14,947 nucleotides of DNA from Candidatus Bathyarchaeota archaeon (lineage in GTDB: Archaea; Thermoproteota; Bathyarchaeia; 40CM-2-53-6): the NCBI GenBank assembly GCA_005882905.1, contig VBBG01000035.1, positions 1 to 14,947 of the forward strand, given 5' to 3'. Below the pieces are notes generated by a model. That model was not told the origin of the DNA. It saw only the letters and a program-made list of their open reading frames with translations, and did no database searches. Made by a program: the position numbers and the translations under genes. Positions 1-6,652 of this stretch are shown here, piece after piece. Positions within the stretch are counted from its first letter, which is position 1; every line of letters starts with the position of its first letter.

Positions 1-162
1 GACCCCGTGCGAATCGACACCCCGTAGGTCAGCGAGCACAAGTACGTCAGTCGTTGTCTCGGCATCCTTCTCCGGGACCCGCAGCTTTATCCAGACACAG
101 TTGCAAAAGTCCTTGAGCTTCCGTTCTGGAATCGTGATCTGGCTTACGGTAGACTGCGCCAA
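1..162 (-). CDS. Ldh2-family malate/L-lactate dehydrogenase, N-terminal 54 residues (partial)
   Basis: The frame runs off the left edge of the window, so only the first 54 residues are seen. The protein begins MAQSTVSQITIPERKL and reaches the stretch LADLRGVDSHGV (residues 43-54). A helix ending in DLRGVDSHG is the N-terminal signature of the NAD(P)-dependent malate/lactate/ureidoglycolate dehydrogenase family, which is unrelated to classical MDH/LDH; the substrate cannot be told from this part. A stop codon lies just upstream in frame, so the start must be the TTG at 162-160. GAGGTG-like sequence lies about 10 nt before it. It is divergent from the nitroreductase gene and shares an AT-rich spacer with it. 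The family call is fairly secure; the exact activity is unknown. Confidence 0.75.
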   Translation of the reverse strand, partial: MAQSTVSQITIPERKLKDFCNCVWIKLRVPEKDAETTTDVLVLADLRGVDSHGV

Positions 163-205
163 AGCCTCAACACCTCAATAGCCCGTTTTCACGAAGAAGG
201 AAGTC

Positions 206-215
206 TTTAAAATTA
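206..215. promoter_or_regulatory. Near-symmetrical TATA-like box in a divergent spacer
   Basis: TTTAAAATTA sits in the 88-nt spacer between the Ldh2-type gene (-) and the nitroreductase (+). It is about 36-45 nt before the nitroreductase ATG and about 45 nt before the Ldh2 TTG. Because it reads nearly the same on both strands it could serve either gene. Archaeal TATA boxes lie about 25 nt before the transcription start, which would leave short leaders on both sides. This is inferred from position and composition only. Confidence 0.35.
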
Positions 216-250
216 GTACTGTTCCGTGAATACACCAAGGTGTCGGCCGA

Positions 251-772
251 ATGGATACTTACAAGACGATTCTGACCAAACTTGATGTTCGACAGTTCGA
301 CGCAAAGAAAGTTCCAGCGGACGTGAAACTGAAGGTACTGGAGGCGGCGAGGGCGAGTGGAACGGGAATCAACAAGCAACACTGGAGATTCATCCTTGTC
401 CAGGACAAGGTGGTGATCAAGAAGCTTGCGGAGGATAGCACATCCGGCGGCTGGGTTGCGGGCGCCGACTTCGCAGTCATAGTTCTCGCAGAACCCCAGC
501 TTGGATTCCACCTAATAGATTCAGGCCGGGCAGTTCAGGATATGCAGTTGGCGGCGTGGGATCAGGGGGTCATATCCGGACTCTACACGGGATTCAAAGA
601 GGATCGGATGAGGAGAGACTTTGCCATCCCCGACGAACTCAAGCCAACGGTAGTGGTAGGATTCGGGTACCCGACGATGAAGATCCTGGGGAAGAAGAAC
701 CGAAGGCCATTATCCGAGTTGGCTTTTGTCGACAAGTACGGAACCAAGTTCGAGCCGAAGAAACTGAACTGA
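251..772 (+). CDS. Nitroreductase-family protein (probable FMN-dependent oxidoreductase)
   Basis: A 173-residue protein with the nitroreductase fold layout. VRQF near residue 13 corresponds to the R-x-F phosphate-contact region. AARASGTGINKQHWRFILV (about 33-51) is the usual 'A..aPSa.N.QpwrF.vv' segment, and DSGRAVQDMQLAAWDQGV matches the 'd.g.a.qnm.LaA...Glg' helix. Members bind FMN and reduce nitro compounds, quinones or flavins with NAD(P)H; the substrate here is unknown. It is on the short side for the family. The ATG at 251 is preceded by AAGGTG about 10 nt upstream and by a TATA-like box. The GNAT gene follows 11 nt after its stop, so the two are probably co-transcribed. Confidence 0.85.
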   Translation: MDTYKTILTKLDVRQFDAKKVPADVKLKVLEAARASGTGINKQHWRFILVQDKVVIKKLAEDSTSGGWVAGADFAVIVLAEPQLGFHLIDSGRAVQDMQLAAWDQGVISGLYTGFKEDRMRRDFAIPDELKPTVVVGFGYPTMKILGKKNRRPLSELAFVDKYGTKFEPKKLN

Positions 773-783
773 GAGCCAGCCAG

Positions 784-1347
784 TTGGCTCGCAGCCGCAG
801 CAAGATTCGGCCCTCGACCAAGAGACTGACGGTTCGCCCAGCAGGCCTAAAAGATCTAGATGTCTTGGTTCATCAGCGCAGAGCCATGTGGATTGACCTA
901 GGCGTCGGGGACAGGTCGCGCCACGAAAAGGCCGACAAGATATACCGACGATGGGCTGAGACACGACTTCGAAATCATCAGCTAACGGCCTGGCTGGTTC
1001 AGAATCATGACGGTAGGATCGCTGGGGGAGGATGTATGTGGCTTCAACCTATACAACCGAACCCTAAACGAACCGATATGTTACAACCATATCTCCTCTC
1101 AATGTACACTGAGCCAGAATTCCGGCGCCGGGGCGTGGCATCTATGGTCGTCAGTAAGGCCGTAGAATGGTGTGGGAAGAAGGGCTATGGGCGACTGATG
1201 CTTCACGCGAGCGAGATGGGTCGAAGCGTCTACAAGAAATTCGGCTTCAGACGCACGTGGGAGATGAGGCTCGACCTCGAACAGTCTTCAGCCAGATCAA
1301 AGCATTCCAGGCGTGCAATAGTTCGTAGACCAATCGTTTCTGCCTGA
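784..1347 (+). CDS. GNAT-family N-acetyltransferase
   Basis: A 187-residue protein from the TTG at 784, the only ATG/GTG/TTG in this frame between the end of the nitroreductase and the start of the fold. The first strand is KRLTVRPAGLKDL (about 13-25). The acetyl-CoA-binding motif A is seen as YTEPEFRRRGVASMVVSKAV (about 108-127), with the Q/R-x-x-G-x-G/A loop in RRRGVA. It is followed by the typical ending SVYKKFGFRRTWEM. The frame stays open upstream, overlapping the nitroreductase in another frame, but that part looks non-coding. The acceptor substrate is not predictable. It converges on ribA with only 4 nt between stop codons. There is no strong Shine-Dalgarno site, so the start is less certain than the family. 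Confidence 0.8.
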   Translation: MARSRSKIRPSTKRLTVRPAGLKDLDVLVHQRRAMWIDLGVGDRSRHEKADKIYRRWAETRLRNHQLTAWLVQNHDGRIAGGGCMWLQPIQPNPKRTDMLQPYLLSMYTEPEFRRRGVASMVVSKAVEWCGKKGYGRLMLHASEMGRSVYKKFGFRRTWEMRLDLEQSSARSKHSRRAIVRRPIVSA

Positions 1348-1351
1348 CGAG

Positions 1352-2083
1352 CTATTCGGCCTGTTCCCAGTGATGATTATCCACGCCATCCTCTGACTGT
1401 TCCAAGATTTCTTCCGGCTCGTTCTTATCGAGGAGATGCCCCGCCCTCTTCTTAGTCTCAAGATAGAACCTGTCATACTTGTTCGGAGGTACAATGACTG
1501 GGATGCGCCCCGTTATCTTGATCCCGTGCAGCTGTAAATCCTTGATTTTCGCGGGGTTGTTGGTCATCAACTTGATCGACCTGACATGTAGAGACTTCAG
1601 CATGTGGGCGGCCAAGTCATAGTCTCGCTCGTCTCTCTTGAAGCCGAGCAGCTCGTTAGCCCGAAAAGTGTCATAGCCGTCATCCTGGAGCTGATACGCT
1701 TTGATCTTGTTGATGAACCCGATACCCCGACCCTCCTGCCTCATGTAGAGGACTATCCCCCTATCCATTTTCGCGATCTGCCTCATTGACTCGTGAAGCT
1801 GTTCGCGACAGTCACACCTCAGAGAGCCAAGAGTGTCTCCGGTAAGGCACTCTGAGTGGAGTCTCACTGGGACATCTTCCTTCTCGAAAATGTCCCCGTG
1901 AATCAGGGCTGCGTGCTCTTTTCTGTCAAAATTGTTCCAGAAGGCGACGACCTGATACTCGCCGAACATGTCGGGCAGGTTGGCGATCGCCATGACCCGC
2001 ACACATATCTCCGGCGCCTCGGGACATTCATGATCCTTGCTCTCGCCTAGAAGCTGCTGGACAACAGGCTTTGGAAGCACCAT
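1352..2083 (-). CDS. ribA: GTP cyclohydrolase II (riboflavin biosynthesis)
   Basis: A 243-residue protein. It opens the GTP imidazole ring and releases formate and pyrophosphate to give 2,5-diamino-6-ribosylamino-4-pyrimidinone 5'-phosphate, the first committed step to riboflavin. HSECLTGDTLGSLRCDC carries the three zinc-binding cysteines (C79, C90, C92). LYMRQEGRGIGF (112-123) holds the catalytic Tyr/Arg segment, GFKRDERDYDLAA matches the family's 'GF..DeRdY' motif, and KLMTNNPAKI (171-180) is the 'lLTNNP.K' guanine/phosphate motif. It is a stand-alone GCH2 with no fused RibB domain. Many archaea use the unrelated GTP cyclohydrolase III, so a bacterial-type RibA is notable. The ATG start is preceded by GAAGTGA and a 10-bp palindrome (2091-2100), and upstream lies a structured noncoding region. 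Confidence 0.93.
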   Translation of the reverse strand: MVLPKPVVQQLLGESKDHECPEAPEICVRVMAIANLPDMFGEYQVVAFWNNFDRKEHAALIHGDIFEKEDVPVRLHSECLTGDTLGSLRCDCREQLHESMRQIAKMDRGIVLYMRQEGRGIGFINKIKAYQLQDDGYDTFRANELLGFKRDERDYDLAAHMLKSLHVRSIKLMTNNPAKIKDLQLHGIKITGRIPVIVPPNKYDRFYLETKKRAGHLLDKNEPEEILEQSEDGVDNHHWEQAE

Positions 2084-2090
2084 TCACTTC

Positions 2091-2199
2091 GTCGGCCGAC
2101 AGTCGTAGCTAATAGGTTAACCTTTTCTTGACGCGCCCCGGAGGGGGGGTCAATACTCCTTCGCGAATATTGACGTGGTTTCCTGGCGTATTGATACGC
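2091..2199 (-). promoter_or_regulatory. Cluster of hairpins and palindromes upstream of ribA (operator or leader RNA candidate)
   Basis: Read toward ribA (minus strand), the region holds GCGTA-TCAA-TACGC (2199-2186). Next is a 10-bp stem with arms 2174-2165 and 2158-2149 around a 6-nt loop, then CCCC-TCC-GGGG (2146-2136), the palindrome GGTTAACC (2122-2115) and the palindrome GTCGGCCGAC (2100-2091) just before the start codon. All ten pairs of the large stem form in minus-strand RNA (one is G-U), but one is a mismatch in plus-strand RNA. Its 3' arm TTGAC can instead pair with GTCAA at 2132-2128, enclosing the CCCC/GGGG stem. Whether it is transcribed is unknown: a weak AT-rich promoter candidate lies inside it at about 2110-2125. 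It does not match the FMN riboswitch consensus that I know. Confidence 0.3.
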
Positions 2200-2494
2200 T
2201 TGGTTTTTTGGGAGTTATCGTCTCCTGACTTGAATCGATCCCGACTCTGTCAGTAGTTCCTTGATCTGCTTGGCGTATCTCAAAGCGTTACATTTTCTCT
2301 CTGGCCCAATTCTGTTCTGCCCACAGTGCTGTGATTAGAATGATAAATCTCTTGCAAGTGAGCACAGTATGATCAAAAATTCGGAAGGCTAGTTACTCCT
2401 CTTGTGGAATCCACAAGAACCATTGGGTTTCAAACAAGGACGACGATCACTTCCGTTTCCTCCCGGTCGAAGGTCTATGGCCCTGGGGCCGAGG
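2200..2494. other. Noncoding spacer between SRP54 and the ribA upstream region
   Basis: No convincing gene was found. It contains a perfect 7-bp hairpin with a 3-nt loop (CTTGTGG-AAT-CCACAAG, 2401-2417) and GGCC-CTGG-GGCC just past the SRP54 stop. Neither is followed by a T-run in the direction of SRP54 transcription. A 39-codon minus-strand frame (2334-2215, ending TAA) without ATG/GTG/TTG near its beginning reads like protein (HCGQNRIGPERKC, then LRYAKQIKELLTESG). It may be a fragment of a decayed zinc-finger or helical protein. No tRNA signature was seen. Confidence 0.4.
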
Positions 2495-3817
2495 CTACTT
2501 TTTCATAAATGGCATGCCTTTCATCATTGGTCCTCGCCGTTTCATCTGCTTCATCATTTTTTTCATCGTGAAATACTGGTTCACAAGCTCTCTAACCTCT
2601 CTCTCTGACCGGCCTGAGCCTCTAGCGATTCTCCTCGCTCGTGAACTGTCAACGAGCCGCGGCTCCTCCACCTCTTTCTTTGTCATTGACTGGATTATGA
2701 CCCGCCAGGCTTTCATCTTCTCCTCCGCAACTCCCAGCTGTTCCTCCGGCACGCTTCCAGCTCCGGGAATCATCTGCAAGACCTTCCGCAATGGTCCCAT
2801 CTTCCTGAGGTTTTCCATCTGATCGAACATGTCTCTGAGGCTGAATCGCCCCTCCATGAACTGACGGACCTTAGCTTCGGGGACCTTGACCTCGGCCTCC
2901 TTCACCTTCTCCAGGAGAGCGTTCAAATCCCCCATGCCTAAGAGGCGGCCCGCGAAATCAGTCGGGACGAATAGTTCCAGGTCCTCGACCCGCTCACCTG
3001 TTCCGATGAACTTGACCTTTGACCCGGTCGCAACTACTGCAGAGAGGGCACCTCCTCCCTTCGCAGATCCATCCATCTTTGTTAGCAGGACAGAGCCGAT
3101 TGGCGTCGCCTCGTGGAACGCCTTGGCCTGGTAGATGGCTTGTTGGCCGATGGTTGCGTCGATCGCCAAGACGATCTCGTCGGGTTGGACCGCGGACGCG
3201 ATCCGCTTCATCTCATCCATCAAATCCTTCTCGTTCCTATGACGACCCGCCGTGTCAATGATCACGAGGTCGGATCTTTCTTTCCGAAAATGGTCAAGGC
3301 CGTGCTTCGCAATCTCCTCGGGCTTCTTCTTTCCCGGTTCCCCGTAGACTGGAATCTCTGCCTTTGCCGCTAGTTGCAGCAGCTGCTCGTACGCACCCGG
3401 ACGATACGTGTCAGCGCAGACGAGCCCGACTCTCAATCCACGTTTTGTGAAGAATCGAGCTAGCTTTACCGAGCTTGTCGTCTTTCCTGTTCCCTGAATT
3501 CCGACAAGCATGATCTTCCGAAAGGTTCCAGGCTGGACCTCAGCCTTGGCAGGGTCTTGGCCCACAAACTTGGCCATCTCCTCGTAAAGGACCTTGACTA
3601 CGTGTTCTCGACGAGTGATGCCTGGTGGCAGTTTCTCTTTGAGCGAGCGTTCCTCGACCCATTTGGACAGCTGCAGGACGAGTTCTACGTTCACGTCCGC
3701 TTGGAGCAGAGTCCTCTGGAGATCTTTGACCAGCTCCTTGACCGCTTTCTCGTCAACGTTTGGCACCCGGAGTAGTTTCCGGACTGCGTCGGTGAGGGAC
3801 CGCCCTACCGCTTCCAT
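2495..3817 (-). CDS. srp54: Signal recognition particle 54 kDa protein (SRP54/Ffh)
   Basis: A 440-residue GTPase that binds signal sequences and 7S RNA and delivers ribosomes to the membrane receptor FtsY. The N domain (about 1-90) is helical and contains LLQADVNVELV. The G domain follows with P-loop GIQGTGKTT (106-114), DTYRPGAYEQL (136-146), DTAGR (188-192) and TKMDG (246-250). The M domain (about 310-440) has FSLRDMFDQMENL, RRIARGSGRSEREV and a methionine- and lysine-rich tail. Length and domain order are normal for an archaeal SRP54. The ATG is 1 nt after the stop of the deoxyhypusine synthase gene, with no good Shine-Dalgarno site, so translation is probably coupled. It is the last gene of the aIF5A-dhs-srp54 operon; no clear terminator was seen. 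Confidence 0.97.
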   Translation of the reverse strand: MEAVGRSLTDAVRKLLRVPNVDEKAVKELVKDLQRTLLQADVNVELVLQLSKWVEERSLKEKLPPGITRREHVVKVLYEEMAKFVGQDPAKAEVQPGTFRKIMLVGIQGTGKTTSSVKLARFFTKRGLRVGLVCADTYRPGAYEQLLQLAAKAEIPVYGEPGKKKPEEIAKHGLDHFRKERSDLVIIDTAGRHRNEKDLMDEMKRIASAVQPDEIVLAIDATIGQQAIYQAKAFHEATPIGSVLLTKMDGSAKGGGALSAVVATGSKVKFIGTGERVEDLELFVPTDFAGRLLGMGDLNALLEKVKEAEVKVPEAKVRQFMEGRFSLRDMFDQMENLRKMGPLRKVLQMIPGAGSVPEEQLGVAEEKMKAWRVIIQSMTKKEVEEPRLVDSSRARRIARGSGRSEREVRELVNQYFTMKKMMKQMKRRGPMMKGMPFMKK

Positions 3818-3818
3818 C

Positions 3819-4745
3819 CTATTCTTTCAGTGTGCGATTCCGCTTCTTAACCCTGTCCAGAACTGCTCCAATAATCAATGGGAAACATATAGTCGCGTCT
3901 CCGTAGACGTCCACGAACTTTCCCCCTTTTCTGATCTTTCTCCAGCTTATCGACTCAGCGAGCGGGGCACCGCTGAGTCCACCGGGTTCCGCACGGTCGG
4001 AGGTTATCTGGACGGCCCTATCGACGCCTTCGCGCAGGACGCTCGCTAGAAGTGTATGGTGTTTCGGAAGGCCGCCCCCCAGGATAACCACGCCGATCTT
4101 GTCGGCGCTCATCGCCATCTCAACTATTTTCGTGACATCTGTGATAGGATTCAACTGCAAGACCTCGGTCTGGGCGAAACTCCACAGGCTAAACCCAAGT
4201 ATCGAATCCAAGAGACCAGGAGAGAATACCTTCACTTTCTTCCGTGCTGCCTTGTAGAGAATCGAGTCCTCGTCGTTGATCATCAGCCCGAACCTTGTGA
4301 GCAAGTCTGAGTAGGCAATGTTTTTCCTGTCCGCTACTGGAATCTTAGATACGAATTTTCTCACAGTTTTGTCGAGTTTCTCGAACGATGTTTCTTTTAC
4401 GAAAATGTCCGCAATTCGGCTGTACCCTGCCTGGATCAATTTTCTATCGTCGGCATGAAAGCTACCCTGGTAGTGGTGGAGCCCCAGACTCTCGATCACA
4501 TCGTGGGTCAGGTTAGCCCCCGTCGTCACTAGAGCGTCTAGGAACCCTCGATCGATAAGGTCTCCGAATAAGAGTCGAAACCCAGCAGGAACCATGGGAC
4601 CAGCTATTGTCAGGAAGTTCGTGTATGAAGGCTCTCGAAACATTTCCGCAACGACATCTGTGGCTTCTCCGATCCGGCCTCCCCCAAGGACCCGTGTCCC
4701 ACTCATTTCACGGACAAGATCGTCCAGACTCATACCTGGACGCAA
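3819..4745 (-). CDS. dys: Deoxyhypusine synthase
   Basis: A 308-residue enzyme that transfers the aminobutyl group of spermidine, using NAD, to one lysine of aIF5A. It shows the NAD-site motif TTGANLTHD followed by GLHHYQG, then GGGLPKH, and near the end GGLSGAPLAESISWRKI. K270 there aligns with the lysine that forms the enzyme-substrate intermediate. The target gene, aIF5A, lies 46 nt upstream in the same operon and srp54 follows by 1 nt. The first usable start in frame is the TTG at 4745; an ATG four codons later is the alternative. The codons before the TTG, back to a TGA, read VRHLRLRPGM-like sequence typical of the family's beginning but contain no ATG, GTG or TTG, so the true start is unsure. 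Confidence 0.93.
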   Translation of the reverse strand: MRPGMSLDDLVREMSGTRVLGGGRIGEATDVVAEMFREPSYTNFLTIAGPMVPAGFRLLFGDLIDRGFLDALVTTGANLTHDVIESLGLHHYQGSFHADDRKLIQAGYSRIADIFVKETSFEKLDKTVRKFVSKIPVADRKNIAYSDLLTRFGLMINDEDSILYKAARKKVKVFSPGLLDSILGFSLWSFAQTEVLQLNPITDVTKIVEMAMSADKIGVVILGGGLPKHHTLLASVLREGVDRAVQITSDRAEPGGLSGAPLAESISWRKIRKGGKFVDVYGDATICFPLIIGAVLDRVKKRNRTLKE

Positions 4746-4791
4746 TCTGAGATGTCTAACCGCAGCAGGCCCTTTCGGCGAGAAGGAAGAG

Positions 4792-5187
4792 TCAGCCCTT
4801 TCTGCGAACGATCATTCTACGCCCGAGAACGTCCCAATACTCAACTTCAACTCCAGCGGCAAGAGATCCCTTGAGGTCCGGATCATCGGGCATCGGGCTC
4901 TCGAAAGTGGAATAGCTCTCCATATCCATCAACTGGACAAGGTTTCCGGAGATGGAAATAATCTGGCCCGTTCTCTTATCGATCATCGGAACTTCCACCC
5001 TAGAATCGACTGGGCTGATCAGGCTCTTCTTCTGGCCTGTGAAAACGCTCATCGCGACAACTCTCGCCTTGGCCGAGCCATGCTTCCCAGGCTTCGACTT
5101 TTCAAACTCAACAATACGGCAGGGTTCGCCGTCAATAATCACGTACTGGCCAATCTTGAGTTCGCCGACATAAACAGGCTTGCTCAT
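4792..5187 (-). CDS. Translation initiation factor aIF5A
   Basis: A 131-residue factor that binds the ribosome near the E site and relieves stalling, for example on proline stretches. The N-terminal domain carries the modification loop [14 protein letters not shown]35, between G and H, is the residue expected to become deoxyhypusine/hypusine. The C-terminal OB-fold domain spans about residues 70-131 and includes DMESYSTFE. Length is normal. It heads an operon with deoxyhypusine synthase, the enzyme that modifies it, so substrate and enzyme are made together. No Shine-Dalgarno site precedes the ATG, and a TATA-like box about 27-34 nt upstream suggests a nearly leaderless mRNA. Confidence 0.96.
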   Translation of the reverse strand: MSKPVYVGELKIGQYVIIDGEPCRIVEFEKSKPGKHGSAKARVVAMSVFTGQKKSLISPVDSRVEVPMIDKRTGQIISISGNLVQLMDMESYSTFESPMPDDPDLKGSLAAGVEVEYWDVLGRRMIVRRKG

Positions 5188-5213
5188 GAAATCCAGCTAA
5201 ACAATCGGCTACA

Positions 5214-5221
5214 TCTAAAAG
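5214..5221 (-). promoter_or_regulatory. TATA-like box of the aIF5A operon
   Basis: CTTTTAGA on the minus strand lies 27-34 nt before the aIF5A ATG, in the 113-nt spacer shared with the divergent NAD kinase gene. That spacing would put the transcription start within a few bases of the start codon, which agrees with the absence of a Shine-Dalgarno site. No equally clear box was seen for NAD kinase. Confidence 0.35.
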
Positions 5222-5300
5222 ACTTCCCGCGGACGATACGCACATCCTAGCGAATTCTTTTCAAGCCGATTGATCTTGACGAGAGGCAAGACTGGTAGTC

Positions 5301-6140
5301 ATGCCCAGACGAGTAGGGATCATAGCCAAGACCGAATCAAGGGAGGCACTAGAAATTGCGAAGAAAGTCAACCGAGCGGTCGTAGACCACGGGCTAACCC
5401 CGGTACTCGAACAACAACTCTCACGGAGATCAAGACTTGGAAACGGTAGACCAGTCAACCGGATGAATGTAGATCTAATGATAACACTTGGTGGCGACGG
5501 CACAGTTCTGAAAGCGGTTAGGGAGATGCCTAAATCAAAGACGCCGATCTTCGCAATCAACCTCGGCCGAAGAGGCTATCTGACCGAAATCGAACCAGAG
5601 GATTTCGAAGGATCGCTCAAACGCTGGCTCGACGGCGACTTCCAGATCGAGGAACAATGGCGCGTCGCAGTCTCCCAGAACGGCCATCGTATCGGAGACT
5701 GTCTCAACGAAGCACTCCTATTGCCTAGGACCCCCGACAAGATGTTGAACGTCGCCGCAGCTCAGAATGGCAAGCGGATCATAAAAGCCCGAGCAGACGG
5801 ATTTATGGTAGCCACTCCGACCGGTTCCACTGCTCACTCGTTCTCAGCGGGCGGACCTGTTCTGGAGACATCTCTCAACGTCCTCGTTATGACTTTGATC
5901 GCCCCCCTTCAGCCGGTAAGATCCCTAGTAATCCCAGCTGAAAGGAAGCTAACTGTCCGGCTTGAAGAGCCAGGGCCAACCGCCACGCTGGTCAATGATG
6001 GGAATCCCGTCAAGCATATCGGTTTGGGACAAAGTCTTGAGATGAAGAGGTCCATGAACAGTGCCTATTTCGTCCGTTTTGGTGACACGTTCCTTCAACG
6101 CAGTCTCAGGCGGCTGGCGTCCGAGAGAGAGAATGTTTGA
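5301..6140 (+). CDS. nadK: NAD kinase (NAD+ to NADP+)
   Basis: A 279-residue enzyme that phosphorylates the 2'-hydroxyl of the adenosine ribose of NAD. Diagnostic motifs: GGDGTVLKA (64-72; the GGDGT ATP/polyphosphate motif with catalytic Asp), INLGRRGYLTE (the 'N.G..GFL' motif), LNEALLLPRTPDKM, and the NAD-binding conserved region ADGFMVATPTGSTAHSFSAG followed by GGPVLE. The C-terminal half has the expected beta-sandwich strands. The ATG has no strong Shine-Dalgarno site. Its stop overlaps the start of the Nob1 gene (TTGA), so these two genes are translationally coupled. Divergent from the aIF5A operon. Confidence 0.94.
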   Translation: MPRRVGIIAKTESREALEIAKKVNRAVVDHGLTPVLEQQLSRRSRLGNGRPVNRMNVDLMITLGGDGTVLKAVREMPKSKTPIFAINLGRRGYLTEIEPEDFEGSLKRWLDGDFQIEEQWRVAVSQNGHRIGDCLNEALLLPRTPDKMLNVAAAQNGKRIIKARADGFMVATPTGSTAHSFSAGGPVLETSLNVLVMTLIAPLQPVRSLVIPAERKLTVRLEEPGPTATLVNDGNPVKHIGLGQSLEMKRSMNSAYFVRFGDTFLQRSLRRLASERENV

Positions 6141-6652
6141 CAGCTCTAGTTCTTGACACTTCAGCGTTCATCATGGGCTTCAATCCGTCAAAAACAGCAG
6201 AAGCCTACTCGGTAGAAGCGGTCGAGGTGGAGCTCTCCGAGGGGACTATGCCCCAGCTGAGGTTTCGAATGTTCAGGGAGAAGGGAGAACTGACAGTCCG
6301 AGCTCCCTCCCTCCGAGCCCAGACAATCGTCGACGACGCCAGTTCTCGCGCTGGTGAATCCGGATATCTCTCCAAGGCTGATAGAGAGGTGCTTGCCCTA
6401 GCAGTCGATTTGAAGCTGGACGGTCGAGAGCCGATCATTGTCAGCGACGACTATGCTATCCAGAACCTTGCAGATCATCTCCAGATAGAACACGGCTCAT
6501 TGGCAAACTTTGGAATAGTCCACAGGTTTCGTTGGATAATGTATTGTCCGGCCTGCTACAGAAGGTACCAGCCCCCGGAGAAGAAATGCAGGATCTGTGG
6601 TACTGAGCTGAGAAGAAAGGTCCTCTCGAAGGCTAGTGCAAGCCGTTGCTAG
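6137..6652 (+). CDS. nob1: rRNA maturation endonuclease Nob1 (PIN domain plus zinc ribbon)
   Basis: A 171-residue protein. Nob1 cuts the 3' end of 16S rRNA (site D) late in small-subunit assembly. The PIN nuclease domain (about 1-130) shows VLDTSAFI with D7, SKADREVLALA with D82, and IVSDDYAIQNLA with D104/D105, the expected metal-binding acids. The zinc ribbon follows (CPAC 137-140, CRIC 151-154), and the tail is basic. The start is the TTG at 6137, overlapping the NAD kinase stop as TTGA. The stop codon overlaps that of the convergent nicotinate phosphoribosyltransferase gene in a shared CTAG. Length and layout match archaeal Nob1. Confidence 0.93.
   Translation: MTALVLDTSAFIMGFNPSKTAEAYSVEAVEVELSEGTMPQLRFRMFREKGELTVRAPSLRAQTIVDDASSRAGESGYLSKADREVLALAVDLKLDGREPIIVSDDYAIQNLADHLQIEHGSLANFGIVHRFRWIMYCPACYRRYQPPEKKCRICGTELRRKVLSKASASRC

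Noticed and set aside
243..250. TCGGCCGA palindrome directly before the nitroreductase ATG, shared with GTCGGCCGAC before ribA (2091-2100)
   Set aside because: Attractive as a shared flavin-gene operator, but the same 8-mer also occurs inside NAD kinase coding sequence (about 5563-5570), so chance is likely.
2186..2209. Hairpin GCGTA-TTGA-TACGC followed by six T on the plus strand, terminator-like
   Set aside because: No plus-strand gene reads into it; the minus-strand genes on both sides would not use its T-run.
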